DNA from: Leisingera methylohalidivorans DSM 14336
Lineage (GTDB): Bacteria; Pseudomonadota; Alphaproteobacteria; Rhodobacterales; Rhodobacteraceae
Assembly (NCBI RefSeq): GCF_000511355.1
Contig: NC_023135.1
Location: 2,816,371-2,880,370 of the forward strand
Direction: 5' to 3'
DNA length: 64,000 bases
In this document: in pieces, positions 40,041-48,143 of the stretch
Layout of the letters: each line of letters begins with the position of its first letter
Position numbering within the stretch: the first letter of the stretch is position 1
Translations under genes and position numbers: made by a program
The notes under the pieces: generated by a model
The model's database searches: none
Told to the model about the DNA's origin: nothing
Seen by the model: only the letters and a program-made list of their open reading frames with translations

Positions 40041-41306
40041 TCAGCTGCGGCCTTTCCAGGGCACCAGCCAATTCTCGGCCTTGCGCATCAGAATGTCGAT
40101 GCCATAGCCAATGATGCCGATCAGCACGATACCCATGATCACGATATCGGTCAGCTGGAACTTCGAGGCGGCGATGATCATCATGCCAGCCCCTTTTTGC
40201 GCAGCAACCAGTTCCGCCGCCACAACCGTGCCCCAGCAAACGCCCATCGCCACCCGCGCACCGGTGAAGATCTCCGGCAGAGAGTTCGGCACGATCACGT
40301 GGCGCATGATCTGCCACTTGGAGGCGCCCAGCGAATAGGCCGCGTGGATTTTCGAGATATTCACCCCCGAAACCCCGGCCCGCGCCGCAATCGTCATGAT
40401 CCACAGCGCCGCCAGGAACAGCAGCACGATTTTGCCGGTCTCCCAGATGCCGAACCAGATGATCACCAGCGGGATCAGCGCCAAGGGCGGTACCGGCCGC
40501 ATGAATTCGACAATCGGGTCAAACCAGCCGCGGAACCAGCCCGACAGACCCATGGCGTAGCCCAGGGGAATGCCGACAATCGCCCCGGTGACAAACCCAA
40601 CGATCACCCGTGTCAGCGACCAGCCCAAATGCTGCCACAGCGAGAAATTCTGATAGCCCTCCGAGGCAATCTCAAAGAACCGCGCCACCACCGTTTCCGG
40701 AGCAGGCAGCCAGATCGGGTTCATCTGCATCCCGCCATGCGGAGTAAAGCTGATCGCCCCCTTGCCGGTCAGCGTCACCCTGCCATCGCCCGTATCCACC
40801 GCTGTGCCAGCCGCAATCGGTTCACCATTGATGGCAACGATCCTGGCGCCCTGCTTGCGCTTGGCCTCGTCATTTTTGTCAAAGATCAGGATGGTGGAGC
40901 GCCCGGCCTGCGCCGCCATAGCATCATCCTTGGCAAAGCCGTCTCCGGGATCCACTTCGAAATTCGCGCTTTCCTCGCCGAACCCAGACACCCGGACGGT
41001 GATATCGGCGTCATCGGTGGCTCCGTCCGCAGTCTCCAGCGTATAGGTGAAGCGGGTTTCACCGGTAAACGGGCCAGGCACGTGAAGGGGAAACAGCTTG
41101 GAGCCGGTAAAAGCGGCCCAGATTACAAAGATCACTAGAACCGAAATGATCGACGCTGCCCGGTCCGGTGTGACAGCGCTTTCGTCGCCAAAGGTCACGG
41201 TTTTCAGGCTGGTGAAATCCTGCCGCGACTGCATCCCCCTGCGGATGAGCTGCACCAGGAAAAAGGCGCCGGCAAACAGCGCGATATAGAAAATGAGGAC
41301 TGTCAT
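40041..41306 (-). CDS. TauC/SsuC-like ABC permease with large extra domain
   Basis: The 421-residue protein has a C-terminal permease core (about 205-421) with EAA-type loop (AAYSLGASKWQIMRHVIVP), typical of taurine/alkanesulfonate permeases of about 260 residues. Ahead of it lie two membrane segments (about 4-22 and 50-70) and a soluble beta-rich stretch (about 78-190; RFTYTLETADGATDDADITV, GARIVAINGEPI) that would lie outside the membrane. It overlaps the ATPase gene by 4 bases. The extra domain is not part of known TauC and has no function I can name. Confidence 0.85.
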   Translation of the reverse strand: MTVLIFYIALFAGAFFLVQLIRRGMQSRQDFTSLKTVTFGDESAVTPDRAASIISVLVIFVIWAAFTGSKLFPLHVPGPFTGETRFTYTLETADGATDDADITVRVSGFGEESANFEVDPGDGFAKDDAMAAQAGRSTILIFDKNDEAKRKQGARIVAINGEPIAAGTAVDTGDGRVTLTGKGAISFTPHGGMQMNPIWLPAPETVVARFFEIASEGYQNFSLWQHLGWSLTRVIVGFVTGAIVGIPLGYAMGLSGWFRGWFDPIVEFMRPVPPLALIPLVIIWFGIWETGKIVLLFLAALWIMTIAARAGVSGVNISKIHAAYSLGASKWQIMRHVIVPNSLPEIFTGARVAMGVCWGTVVAAELVAAQKGAGMMIIAASKFQLTDIVIMGIVLIGIIGYGIDILMRKAENWLVPWKGRS

Positions 41307-42109
41307 GCCACTTGCTCCGTCCGGCCCATGATTTCCTCTTCCATCTCCCAGATCATCGAGAGGATCTCATCCCGGGTCTCGGCAAAGCCTTCGGATTTCT
41401 TGACGTCGCGCAGGTCGGCATTCACGCCGCGTTCGGCAAAAGGCAGGTTGTATTCGCGGTGAATACGGCCGGGACGCGGCGCCATCACGATCAGCCGCTC
41501 CCCCAGCAGCAGCGCTTCCTCCACCGAGTGGGTGATCAGGATGATGGTTTTGCCGGTCTCCTTCCACAGCTTCAGCACCAGGCCCTGCATCTTCTCCCGC
41601 GTCAGAGCGTCCAGCGCGCCCAGCGGCTCGTCCATCAGGATCACATCCGGCTCATTCGCCAGGCAGCGGGCCAGCGCCACTCGCTGCTGCATGCCGCCCG
41701 ACAGCTCGTAAACCGCCTTTTCCTTGAAATCCTGCAAACCAACGATTTCCAGAAGATGATCCGAGATCTTCCCTCGCTCCGACCGCGCCATGCCCTTCAT
41801 GCGCGGCCCGAATTCCACATTGTCACGCACGTTCATCCACTCAAACAGCGCACCCTTCTGAAAGACCATGCCGCGTTCGGCATCCGGCCCAGTCACGATA
41901 TGGCCGTTCAGCTCAATCGCGCCTTCCGTGGGAGACAGAAACCCAGCCAGAATGTTCAAGAGCGTGGTCTTGCCGCAGCCCGAAGGCCCCAGCACCGACA
42001 TCAGCTCACCCGCCTTCAAACTCAATGAAATGTCTTTCAGCGCCTGAACCGAACTGCCATTGGGCAGATCAAAACGCATGGAGACACTCTTGATGTCCAG
42101 TCCTGACAT
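41303..42109 (-). CDS. TauB/SsuB-like ABC ATPase
   Basis: The 268-residue ATPase starts at ATG 42109 (MSGLDIKSVSMRFDL) behind GGGGGAGAG. Walker A GPSGCGKTT, Q-loop FQKGALFEWM, signature LSGGMQQRV and Walker B DVILMDEPLGALD are present. It belongs to the nitrate/sulfonate/taurine importer family and powers the permease encoded next to it. It follows the binding-protein gene after a 10-base hairpin. Frame intact. Confidence 0.92.
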   Translation of the reverse strand: MSGLDIKSVSMRFDLPNGSSVQALKDISLSLKAGELMSVLGPSGCGKTTLLNILAGFLSPTEGAIELNGHIVTGPDAERGMVFQKGALFEWMNVRDNVEFGPRMKGMARSERGKISDHLLEIVGLQDFKEKAVYELSGGMQQRVALARCLANEPDVILMDEPLGALDALTREKMQGLVLKLWKETGKTIILITHSVEEALLLGERLIVMAPRPGRIHREYNLPFAERGVNADLRDVKKSEGFAETRDEILSMIWEMEEEIMGRTEQVA

Positions 42110-42141
42110 CTCTCCCCCTTCCTGCTTAAGCCACGGATGCA

Positions 42142-42164
42142 AACGGCCCGGTTACCGGGCCGTT
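42142..42164 (-). other. Perfect hairpin between binding-protein and ATPase genes of the Tau-type operon
   Basis: AACGGCCCGG (42142-42151), loop TTA, and CCGGGCCGTT (42155-42164). It repeats the pattern found in the Pot-type operon: a GC-rich stem directly after the binding-protein gene. Confidence 0.75.
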
Positions 42165-42187
42165 CACCTTCATCAGATTGTCGCGGC

Positions 42188-43183
42188 TCAGTTCAGCGCG
42201 GCTGCCAGCGGTTCGCTGTTCACGGCGCCATCATAAGACTCCAGCGCCGCTTCGATGCTGCCCGCTTTTACAAACACATCCGCCACGCCCTTCATGAAGC
42301 TTTGAGCGCCGCCGCCCAGCCATTTTTCGGACAGCTGGTCCTCAGCAGAGGGGAAAGTGAAGGTGGCAATTGTGCCTTCCGCATCGGCCAGATCCATACC
42401 GGCGTCCTTGGCAATCACCGGCAGCATCTCGTCCTTGTGATCCCCGGAGTTCCACATTGCATTGGCATCTGCGGTCACCTTCAGGAATTGGCTCAGCAGT
42501 TCGCTATCTTCAGCAATGAACTCTGCCGGTGCGCTGGTCACATCAAACACCAGAATGCCCAGCTCTTCTTTTTCCGCGCCGGTCAGCAGCACGTTGCCAT
42601 GCTCCAGCATCCGCCGCAGCGCGCCGCCCCAGCCGCAGACCATGTCCAGGTTGCCTTGGGCAAAGGCGGCGGCACCGTCCGCAGGCGCCATGTCGACGAT
42701 CTCCATCGAGCTGATATCAACACCGAAATGCGTCATCTGCGACAGGAAGTTGTAATGCGCGGCAGTACCAATCGGCACACCCACTTTCTTGCCCGCCAGT
42801 TCACCGGCGCTGGTCTTATCGATTTCCAAAGCCTCAGCCACCACACAATTGTCATTGTCGGAATAGCTGACGGCCACATCTACAATCTGGATGTCCTGTC
42901 CGGCGGACGTAGCCACAACAAACGGCGGCACACCCTGGCTCACCGCGATATGCACATCGCCCGACGCCATCGCTGCCGACATTGCGGTGCCAGTGTCGAA
43001 GGAGACCCAGTTGATCTTGACACCCAGCTCTTCCTCATAGGTGCCATTGGCCTTGGCAAACTGGAACGGCATCGGCCATTCTAGGAAGTAGGCCACGGTG
43101 ATCTCATCCAACTGAGAGGCATTCACAGCCGAAATTGAGGCTGCAGCGGCGCAGATTGTTGAAAGCAGATATTTTTTGATCAT
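42188..43183 (-). CDS. TauA-like periplasmic substrate-binding protein
   Basis: The 331-residue protein starts at ATG 43183 (MIKKYLLSTICAAAASISAV), with a Sec signal peptide cleaved near residue 22. The mature part is a TauA/NMT1-type binding protein (ITVAYFLEWPMPFQFAKANG; SGDVHIAVSQGVPPFVV; GALRRMLEHGNVLLT). Family members bind taurine, other sulfonates or related anions. The ligand is unknown; the HpsN-like gene next door suggests a C2-C3 sulfonate. Followed by ATPase and permease genes in one operon and divergent from a LysR gene. Confidence 0.9.
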   Translation of the reverse strand: MIKKYLLSTICAAAASISAVNASQLDEITVAYFLEWPMPFQFAKANGTYEEELGVKINWVSFDTGTAMSAAMASGDVHIAVSQGVPPFVVATSAGQDIQIVDVAVSYSDNDNCVVAEALEIDKTSAGELAGKKVGVPIGTAAHYNFLSQMTHFGVDISSMEIVDMAPADGAAAFAQGNLDMVCGWGGALRRMLEHGNVLLTGAEKEELGILVFDVTSAPAEFIAEDSELLSQFLKVTADANAMWNSGDHKDEMLPVIAKDAGMDLADAEGTIATFTFPSAEDQLSEKWLGGGAQSFMKGVADVFVKAGSIEAALESYDGAVNSEPLAAALN

Positions 43184-43325
43184 GCTAAAGGTTCTCCCGG
43201 TTGATACGCCGGACCCGTTCGTTGCGGGCCTCAAGGCTTTAATTTTTACACGGCAAACCATATCCGGGAAGATATTCCGCTGTAGAATAAAGTTACCTTT
43301 TTCGCCCAAAGCAAAACTTAGTTTC

Positions 43326-43341
43326 GATATTACTGGATATC
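43326..43341. promoter_or_regulatory. Possible LysR-type binding site between divergent genes
   Basis: An inverted repeat GATAT-N6-ATATC at 43326-43341 lies 143 bases upstream of the tauA-like gene and 51 bases upstream of the LysR gene. LysR regulators usually bind AT-rich dyads in such divergent gaps. This is a short motif, so confidence is low. Confidence 0.3.
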
Positions 43342-43391
43342 TTTACGCATACCGGAGAACCGCATATTCAGGCGGCAAGGGAGGACGGCAT

Positions 43392-44363
43392 ATGCAAAAG
43401 ACGCTGAGTCTGCGCTGGCTGGAAGTGTTCCAGCTGATCTCAAAATCGGGATCAATACAAAAGGTCGCCGCAGAAACCGGCCTGTCGATCAGCACAGTAT
43501 CCAATCACCTGCGCAGCCTGGAAAGCGCGCTTGGGGTGAATCTGGTGGACCACACGCGGCGGCCGATGGGGCTGACCCCCGCAGGCGTGGTCTTTGCCCG
43601 CTATGTCTATGACGGGCTGATGACGCTAAAGCGCGGCGAGGCGGAAATCCGGTCCGGCAGCTGGCAGCACGCAACCGACTTGCGGATGGCCTTGCTTGAT
43701 GATTTCGACAACGAGGTCGGCCCAGAACTGTTTCAGTTCCTGTCTACCGCCCTGCCCCGCTGCAGTTTCCGCCACTACACACGGCCCAGCCACGAGATCA
43801 TTGAAAAGCTGCAGGAGCAGAAACTGGATGCCGGTGTTGCCACACGTCCCGCCGGGCTGCTGCCGGACCTGACCGAATATCCGCTGATGCGTGATCCCTT
43901 CATCCTGGTGCTGCCCATCGGATATTCCGGCAACGTCGAGGCTCTGACCAAAGCCGATGCGTCTCTGCCCTTCCTGCGCTATTCCCGCGATCACACGATT
44001 GGCAAACAAATCGAAACCCAGCTGACCCGGCTCAAGATCTCGCTGCCCAACCGGTTTGAGCTGGAATGCAACCAGTCGATCATCGGGCTGGTGTCCGAGG
44101 GCAGCGGCTGGACCATCACCACCGCCGCCAGCTACCACCGCGCTCAGCGCTTTCATAACAAGGTCAAATTGGTCCGGTTTCCCGGCAAGAACTTTGCGCG
44201 CACGGTGTCGCTGTTTACCACCAGTGTCTATCCGGCCGCCACGTCGCAACTGATCCACCAAGCATTGCAAAAATCCCTGCGCCACCACTTCACCGATCCG
44301 ATCAGCACGCGCTTTCCCTGGCTGGCCGAAGAGTTCCGCACGCTTCCGGCCAAGGACACCTAA
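43392..44363 (+). CDS. LysR-family transcriptional regulator
   Basis: The 323-residue regulator starts at ATG 43392 (MQKTLSLRWLEVFQLISKSG), with GGGAGG upstream. It has the LysR winged helix (QKVAAETGLSISTVSNHLRS) and a substrate-binding co-inducer domain. It is divergent from the tauA-like operon and upstream of the hpsN-like gene in the same direction, so it probably controls both in response to the sulfonate or its product. A decayed relative lies at 38.5 kb. Frame intact. Confidence 0.9.
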   Translation: MQKTLSLRWLEVFQLISKSGSIQKVAAETGLSISTVSNHLRSLESALGVNLVDHTRRPMGLTPAGVVFARYVYDGLMTLKRGEAEIRSGSWQHATDLRMALLDDFDNEVGPELFQFLSTALPRCSFRHYTRPSHEIIEKLQEQKLDAGVATRPAGLLPDLTEYPLMRDPFILVLPIGYSGNVEALTKADASLPFLRYSRDHTIGKQIETQLTRLKISLPNRFELECNQSIIGLVSEGSGWTITTAASYHRAQRFHNKVKLVRFPGKNFARTVSLFTTSVYPAATSQLIHQALQKSLRHHFTDPISTRFPWLAEEFRTLPAKDT

Positions 44364-44404
44364 TCCCTCCGGCAATTAGAAACAAACATCCGTGTTTCTC
44401 GAAA

Positions 44405-44439
44405 CCGGCAGGCCGCGGCTTGACCGTTCGGCCTGCCGG
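44405..44439 (+). terminator. Hairpin after the LysR gene
   Basis: CCGGCAGGCCG (44405-44415) and CGGCCTGCCGG (44429-44439) form an 11-base perfect stem with a 13-base loop, followed by ACGCTGTTTTA. It may separate LysR transcription from the dehydrogenase gene 79 bases further on. Confidence 0.6.
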
Positions 44440-44517
44440 ACGCTGTTTTAGGCGCAATCCGCACCGTGCTGGTCCAGCACATCCGGCGGCCCTCTTTTGA
44501 AAAAATGAGATGACCCC

Positions 44518-45795
44518 ATGGCAATCACCTATCTGAAACAGGCCCAGCCCCGCCCGGCAGCCGAAAACAGCGATATCCGCGATACCGTTGCCACGATGCT
44601 GGCCGATATCGCACGCGACGGTGAAGACGCGGTGTGCCGTTATGCAGAACAGCTCGATGGCTGGACCGGCCCCATCGTGGTGACCGGCGCCCAACGCCGT
44701 GCCGCCGGAAACCGTGTTTCGCAGCAGCTGAAGGAGGACATCCAGTTCGCCCATGCCAACATTCGCCGCTTTGCCAAGGCGCAGAAGGCCACGATGGGCG
44801 AATGCGAGGTTGAGGTCATTCCGGGCCTGATCGCCGGCCAGAAGCAGATCCCGGTTTCCAGTGCAGGCTGCTATGTGCCGGGCGGCCGCTACAGCCATAT
44901 CGCCAGCGCGCTGATGACGATCACCACCGCCAAGGTGGCCGGCGTGCCCCATATCACCGCGGTCTCCCCGACCCGGCCCGGCACCGGCATTCCCGATGCC
45001 ATCGTCTATGCGATGGACCTCTGCGGCGCCGATCTGATCCTGAACCTGGGCGGGGTGCAGGGCATCGCCTCCATGGCCCAGGGCCTGTTCGGCGCTCAAC
45101 CCGCCGACATTCTGGTCGGTCCCGGCAACTCCTACGTGGCCGAGGCCAAGCGGATGCTGTTCGGCGAGGTCGGCATCGACATGTTTGCAGGTCCCACCGA
45201 CTCATTGGTGATCGCCGACCACACCGCCGACGTCGAAACCGTCGCCTGGGATCTGGTTAGCCAGGCAGAACATGGCGCCGACAGCCCGGTCTGGCTGGTG
45301 ACCACAAGCGAAGCCCTGGCCAAGGACGTCATGGCCCGGGCGCAATCGCTGATCGGAACCCTGCCCGAGCCAAATCTTTCCGCCGCCCACCGTGCCTGGC
45401 ACGAACGCGCCGAGGTGGTCCTCTGCGATAGCCGCGAGGAGGCCGCACAGGTGGCCGACCGCTACGCCCCCGAGCATCTGCAAGTGCAGGCCGAGGACCT
45501 GGATTGGTGGCTGAACCGCCTCACCGCCTATGGCTCGCTGTTTCTGGGCAAGGAGACCACGGTGTCTTTCGGCGACAAGGTTTCCGGCCCCAACCACGTT
45601 CTGCCCACCAGCGGTGCCGCGCGCTATACTGGCGGGCTGTCGGTGCATAAATTCACCAAAACCGTGACCTGGCAGCGTTGCAACGCAGCCGCTTCGCACG
45701 AATTGGCCCAGCGCACCGCCCGCATCAGCCGGATGGAAGGCATGGAAGGCCACGCCATCGCTGCCGAGATGCGGCTGCAGCCGGAGGCGGTCTGA
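44518..45795 (+). CDS. hpsN: Histidinol-dehydrogenase-family enzyme, probably sulfopropanediol 3-dehydrogenase
   Basis: The 425-residue NAD-dependent alcohol dehydrogenase shows the family's GPGNSYVAEAKRMLFG and QAEHGADSPVWLVTT segments and the C-terminal pattern GDKVSGPNHVLPT / GGLSVHKFTKTVTWQR / ARISRMEGMEGHA, which as I recall is typical of HpsN rather than biosynthetic HisD. HpsN oxidises (R)-2,3-dihydroxypropane-1-sulfonate (DHPS) to sulfolactate in roseobacters and Cupriavidus. No his genes are nearby; a sulfonate-type ABC operon and LysR regulator are. The exact substrate is inferred. Frame intact. Confidence 0.75.
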   Translation: MAITYLKQAQPRPAAENSDIRDTVATMLADIARDGEDAVCRYAEQLDGWTGPIVVTGAQRRAAGNRVSQQLKEDIQFAHANIRRFAKAQKATMGECEVEVIPGLIAGQKQIPVSSAGCYVPGGRYSHIASALMTITTAKVAGVPHITAVSPTRPGTGIPDAIVYAMDLCGADLILNLGGVQGIASMAQGLFGAQPADILVGPGNSYVAEAKRMLFGEVGIDMFAGPTDSLVIADHTADVETVAWDLVSQAEHGADSPVWLVTTSEALAKDVMARAQSLIGTLPEPNLSAAHRAWHERAEVVLCDSREEAAQVADRYAPEHLQVQAEDLDWWLNRLTAYGSLFLGKETTVSFGDKVSGPNHVLPTSGAARYTGGLSVHKFTKTVTWQRCNAAASHELAQRTARISRMEGMEGHAIAAEMRLQPEAV

Positions 45796-45816
45796 GGCCT
45801 CAAGGCGGCGGAGCGT

Positions 45817-46318
45817 TCAGGACGGCGTCTCCAGATGCTGGTCCAGATCGACCGGCCCCAGCACTGCGTCGTCGGGAATGCTCTCAAACCCGGCGAAAGT
45901 ACCGCCATAGCGGAAGGCGAACCACGCCGCCGCCTCCGCTGAGGCATAAGGCACGATTTCCGGCGCCCCCATGCAGCCGGCCACGTTGGAGCCGACCACG
46001 AAATGCGCATCTCTGGCATCAATCCAGTTCATGGTCCCGGGGTGCGCCCATGTCGCTCACATAGATGGCGGTGATCTCCGCATCCCGTTCCGGGCTTTTC
46101 AAGTAGGCCGCCAGATCCCGCACCTGGGCAAAGAACAGCGGCGCGGGAAAGCCGTCCAAATGGATCTGCCCCTTGGGGCCGCCATGCTCGGCCACGTTCA
46201 TCTGGCAGAAATAGCTGAGCGCCGCTTCGGTCAGCTCCACGGCCGCGGGCGGCACCTTGGCCTCCTTCTCCTGACAAGCGGACAAAACCAGCGCGGCAGC
46301 TAGGATGAGGCGTTTCAT
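45817..46318 (-). pseudogene. nosL: NosL copper chaperone lipoprotein, frameshifted
   Basis: NosL delivers copper to nitrous oxide reductase. The first part (ATG 46318; MKRLILAAALVLSACQEKEA with lipobox LSAC) runs to ITAIYVSDMGAP and hits a stop at 46019. The rest (MNWIDARDAHFVVGSNVAG ... IPDDAVLGPVDLD) continues in another frame to 45817. A one-base indel in the CCCCGGG run near 46035-46042 explains the break. As read, the product is truncated after about 99 residues. The homopolymer-like context means a sequencing error is possible. Confidence 0.85.
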
Positions 46319-47136
46319 GGCTCCACCCTCCGGAATGCAGCACAGGCCAGCAGGAAGCCCAGCGCAAGCCACAGCAACAGCGACAACGGTGCCGCCCAGG
46401 CGGGCAAAGCATCGCCCGCCCCCGCCATGCCGCTGGACAGGGCTACACTGTCCGAAGCGGCGAGATTCCACAGCCGGAATGCATCGGCCGGATTGGCGAC
46501 CATCACCCAGGGAAAGACCTTCTGAGTGAAGACCCCGCCGCTGTCCATCACCACGGCACCCAACAGGCCCAGGTCATAGAGCACCACAAAACCCAGCCAC
46601 ACGCCCGCCGACAGGCCCGCTGCAGCTGTTGCACCGCTGGACAGTGCCGACAGCGCATAGCCCAGCACCAGGAACACCGCCCCCAGCAGAATCGAGGTCA
46701 GCACCAGCCGTCCCAGCGCCATCAGGCTCTCTGCCCCCGCGCCGCCGAACCAGGCAGCAACGGCACCAGCAGCGCCAAAACCGATGATCATGGCAACCGC
46801 CAAGGCTGCCAGATGCGCCATCAGCTTGCCCAGCAGGATCTCTGCCCGCCCGGCCGGGTAGGCCAGCAGCAAAGCCAGGCTGCCGCGGTCGCGGTCGCCT
46901 GCCACCGCATCAAACCCCATCATCAGCGCCAGCAGCGGCGCCAGATAGACCGACAGCGTGGTCATCGAGGCCACGGACACTGTCAGCATATCCACCCCCA
47001 AGGTCCCCGTCGGCGCCGAACCGGCAAAGGACAGCGCCAGTGCGAAGGCCAGCATGATCAGCGTGGCCATAACCAGCCAGCGGTTGCGGCGCAGGATCAG
47101 CATCTCGGCACGGGCAATGGCAAAGGCACGTCTCAT
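46315..47136 (-). CDS. nosY: NosY ABC-type permease
   Basis: The 273-residue inner-membrane protein has six hydrophobic segments, the first at about residues 20-40 (WLVMATLIMLAFALALSFAG), and the motif GDRDRGSLALLLAYPAGRAE shared by NosY. With NosF it forms an ABC transporter that moves a sulfur or copper-site precursor needed for the CuZ centre of NosZ, working with NosD and NosL. Its start overlaps the nosF stop and its stop overlaps the nosL start. Frame intact. Confidence 0.92.
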   Translation of the reverse strand: MRRAFAIARAEMLILRRNRWLVMATLIMLAFALALSFAGSAPTGTLGVDMLTVSVASMTTLSVYLAPLLALMMGFDAVAGDRDRGSLALLLAYPAGRAEILLGKLMAHLAALAVAMIIGFGAAGAVAAWFGGAGAESLMALGRLVLTSILLGAVFLVLGYALSALSSGATAAAGLSAGVWLGFVVLYDLGLLGAVVMDSGGVFTQKVFPWVMVANPADAFRLWNLAASDSVALSSGMAGAGDALPAWAAPLSLLLWLALGFLLACAAFRRVEP

Positions 47137-48143
47137 TTGCGGTCCTCCCTTGAGTAATGGCAGTAAAGGTCTTCAAGCCGCGGTGGCACCATGTCGATAT
47201 CGGCCACAGCCTCGCCCATGGCTGCGATCCGGCGCAGCTCGGCCATCTTGTCCTGCGGTGAACACAGAATTTCGACCGAGGCGCCGTTGATCCGCCGTCC
47301 GCCGGTCTCAATCGCGATGCGGTCCGCCTCGGCACCGCTCGCCTGAACCCGCAGTTTGACTGGTAATCCGGCTTGGGCTGACAGGCCCGCCAGCGTGTCA
47401 TCCGCCACCTTCGCGCCCTTGCGCAGGATGGCGATACGGTCGGTGCGCGCCTCCACCTCGGTCAGCGCGTGGCTGGCGATCAGCACCGCCGCGCCCTGCT
47501 CGGCCAATTCATCGATAATGGCATATAGATCCTGGCGCGAAATCGGGTCGAGACCGCTGGTCGGCTCATCCAGCAGCGCCAGTTTCGGGCGGCCCAGCAG
47601 CACCTGCGCCAGCCCCAGCCGCTGCCTCATCCCCTTGGAGTAGGCGCCGATACGGCGGTGCATGGCATCGCAAAGGCCAACCCGTTCCAGCAGCCCGTCA
47701 ATATCCGTGCGCTCCCCCGTAAGGCGGGCAAACAACGACAATTGCTCATGCCCGGTCAGCGCCGGATGGAAACTGACGGCTTCGGGTAGAAAAGCAGTTG
47801 CCGAGCGCGCAGCAGAACTTCCAGGCGTCGCGCCGCAAATGCGGATGCTGCCGCCCTCATACCGGATCAGGCCCAGCACCGCCTTGATCAGCGTCGACTT
47901 ACCCGCGCCGTTGTGGCCCAAGAGCGCCAGCCGCTCGCCCGGTGCAATTTCCAGGTCGATGCCGCGCAGCACCTGGGTCTTGCCGCGGAATTTGTCCAGC
48001 GCGCGGATCTGCAGCGGGGCCTCAGAACTCTGAGGGCTGGGCCCGGCCGCCGGGTGGGTATGAAGCGCACGCCCGAGGGGGGCGGCCGAGCGCTGCCCGG
48101 CGGTGCCGCCGGGCGGGAAATTCCTTCTGTCCATCCTGTTCAA
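47133..48143 (-). CDS. nosF: NosF ABC-type ATPase
   Basis: The ATPase partner of NosY has Walker A GHNGAGKST, the signature-type segment YSKGMRQRLGLAQ and Walker B KLALLDEPTSGLD. The 336-residue frame begins inside nosD, overlapping it by about 120 bases; the first 45 residues (MNRMDRRNFPPGG...) are atypical, and initiation nearer LQIRALDKFRGKTQV cannot be excluded. It belongs to the nos operon and is needed for NosZ copper-site assembly. Frame intact. Confidence 0.9.
   Translation of the reverse strand: MNRMDRRNFPPGGTAGQRSAAPLGRALHTHPAAGPSPQSSEAPLQIRALDKFRGKTQVLRGIDLEIAPGERLALLGHNGAGKSTLIKAVLGLIRYEGGSIRICGATPGSSAARSATAFLPEAVSFHPALTGHEQLSLFARLTGERTDIDGLLERVGLCDAMHRRIGAYSKGMRQRLGLAQVLLGRPKLALLDEPTSGLDPISRQDLYAIIDELAEQGAAVLIASHALTEVEARTDRIAILRKGAKVADDTLAGLSAQAGLPVKLRVQASGAEADRIAIETGGRRINGASVEILCSPQDKMAELRRIAAMGEAVADIDMVPPRLEDLYCHYSREDRK

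Noticed and set aside
44518..45795. Biosynthetic histidinol dehydrogenase (hisD)
   Set aside because: No other his gene is near, the context is sulfonate transport, and the C-terminal signature fits HpsN better; kept only as an alternative.
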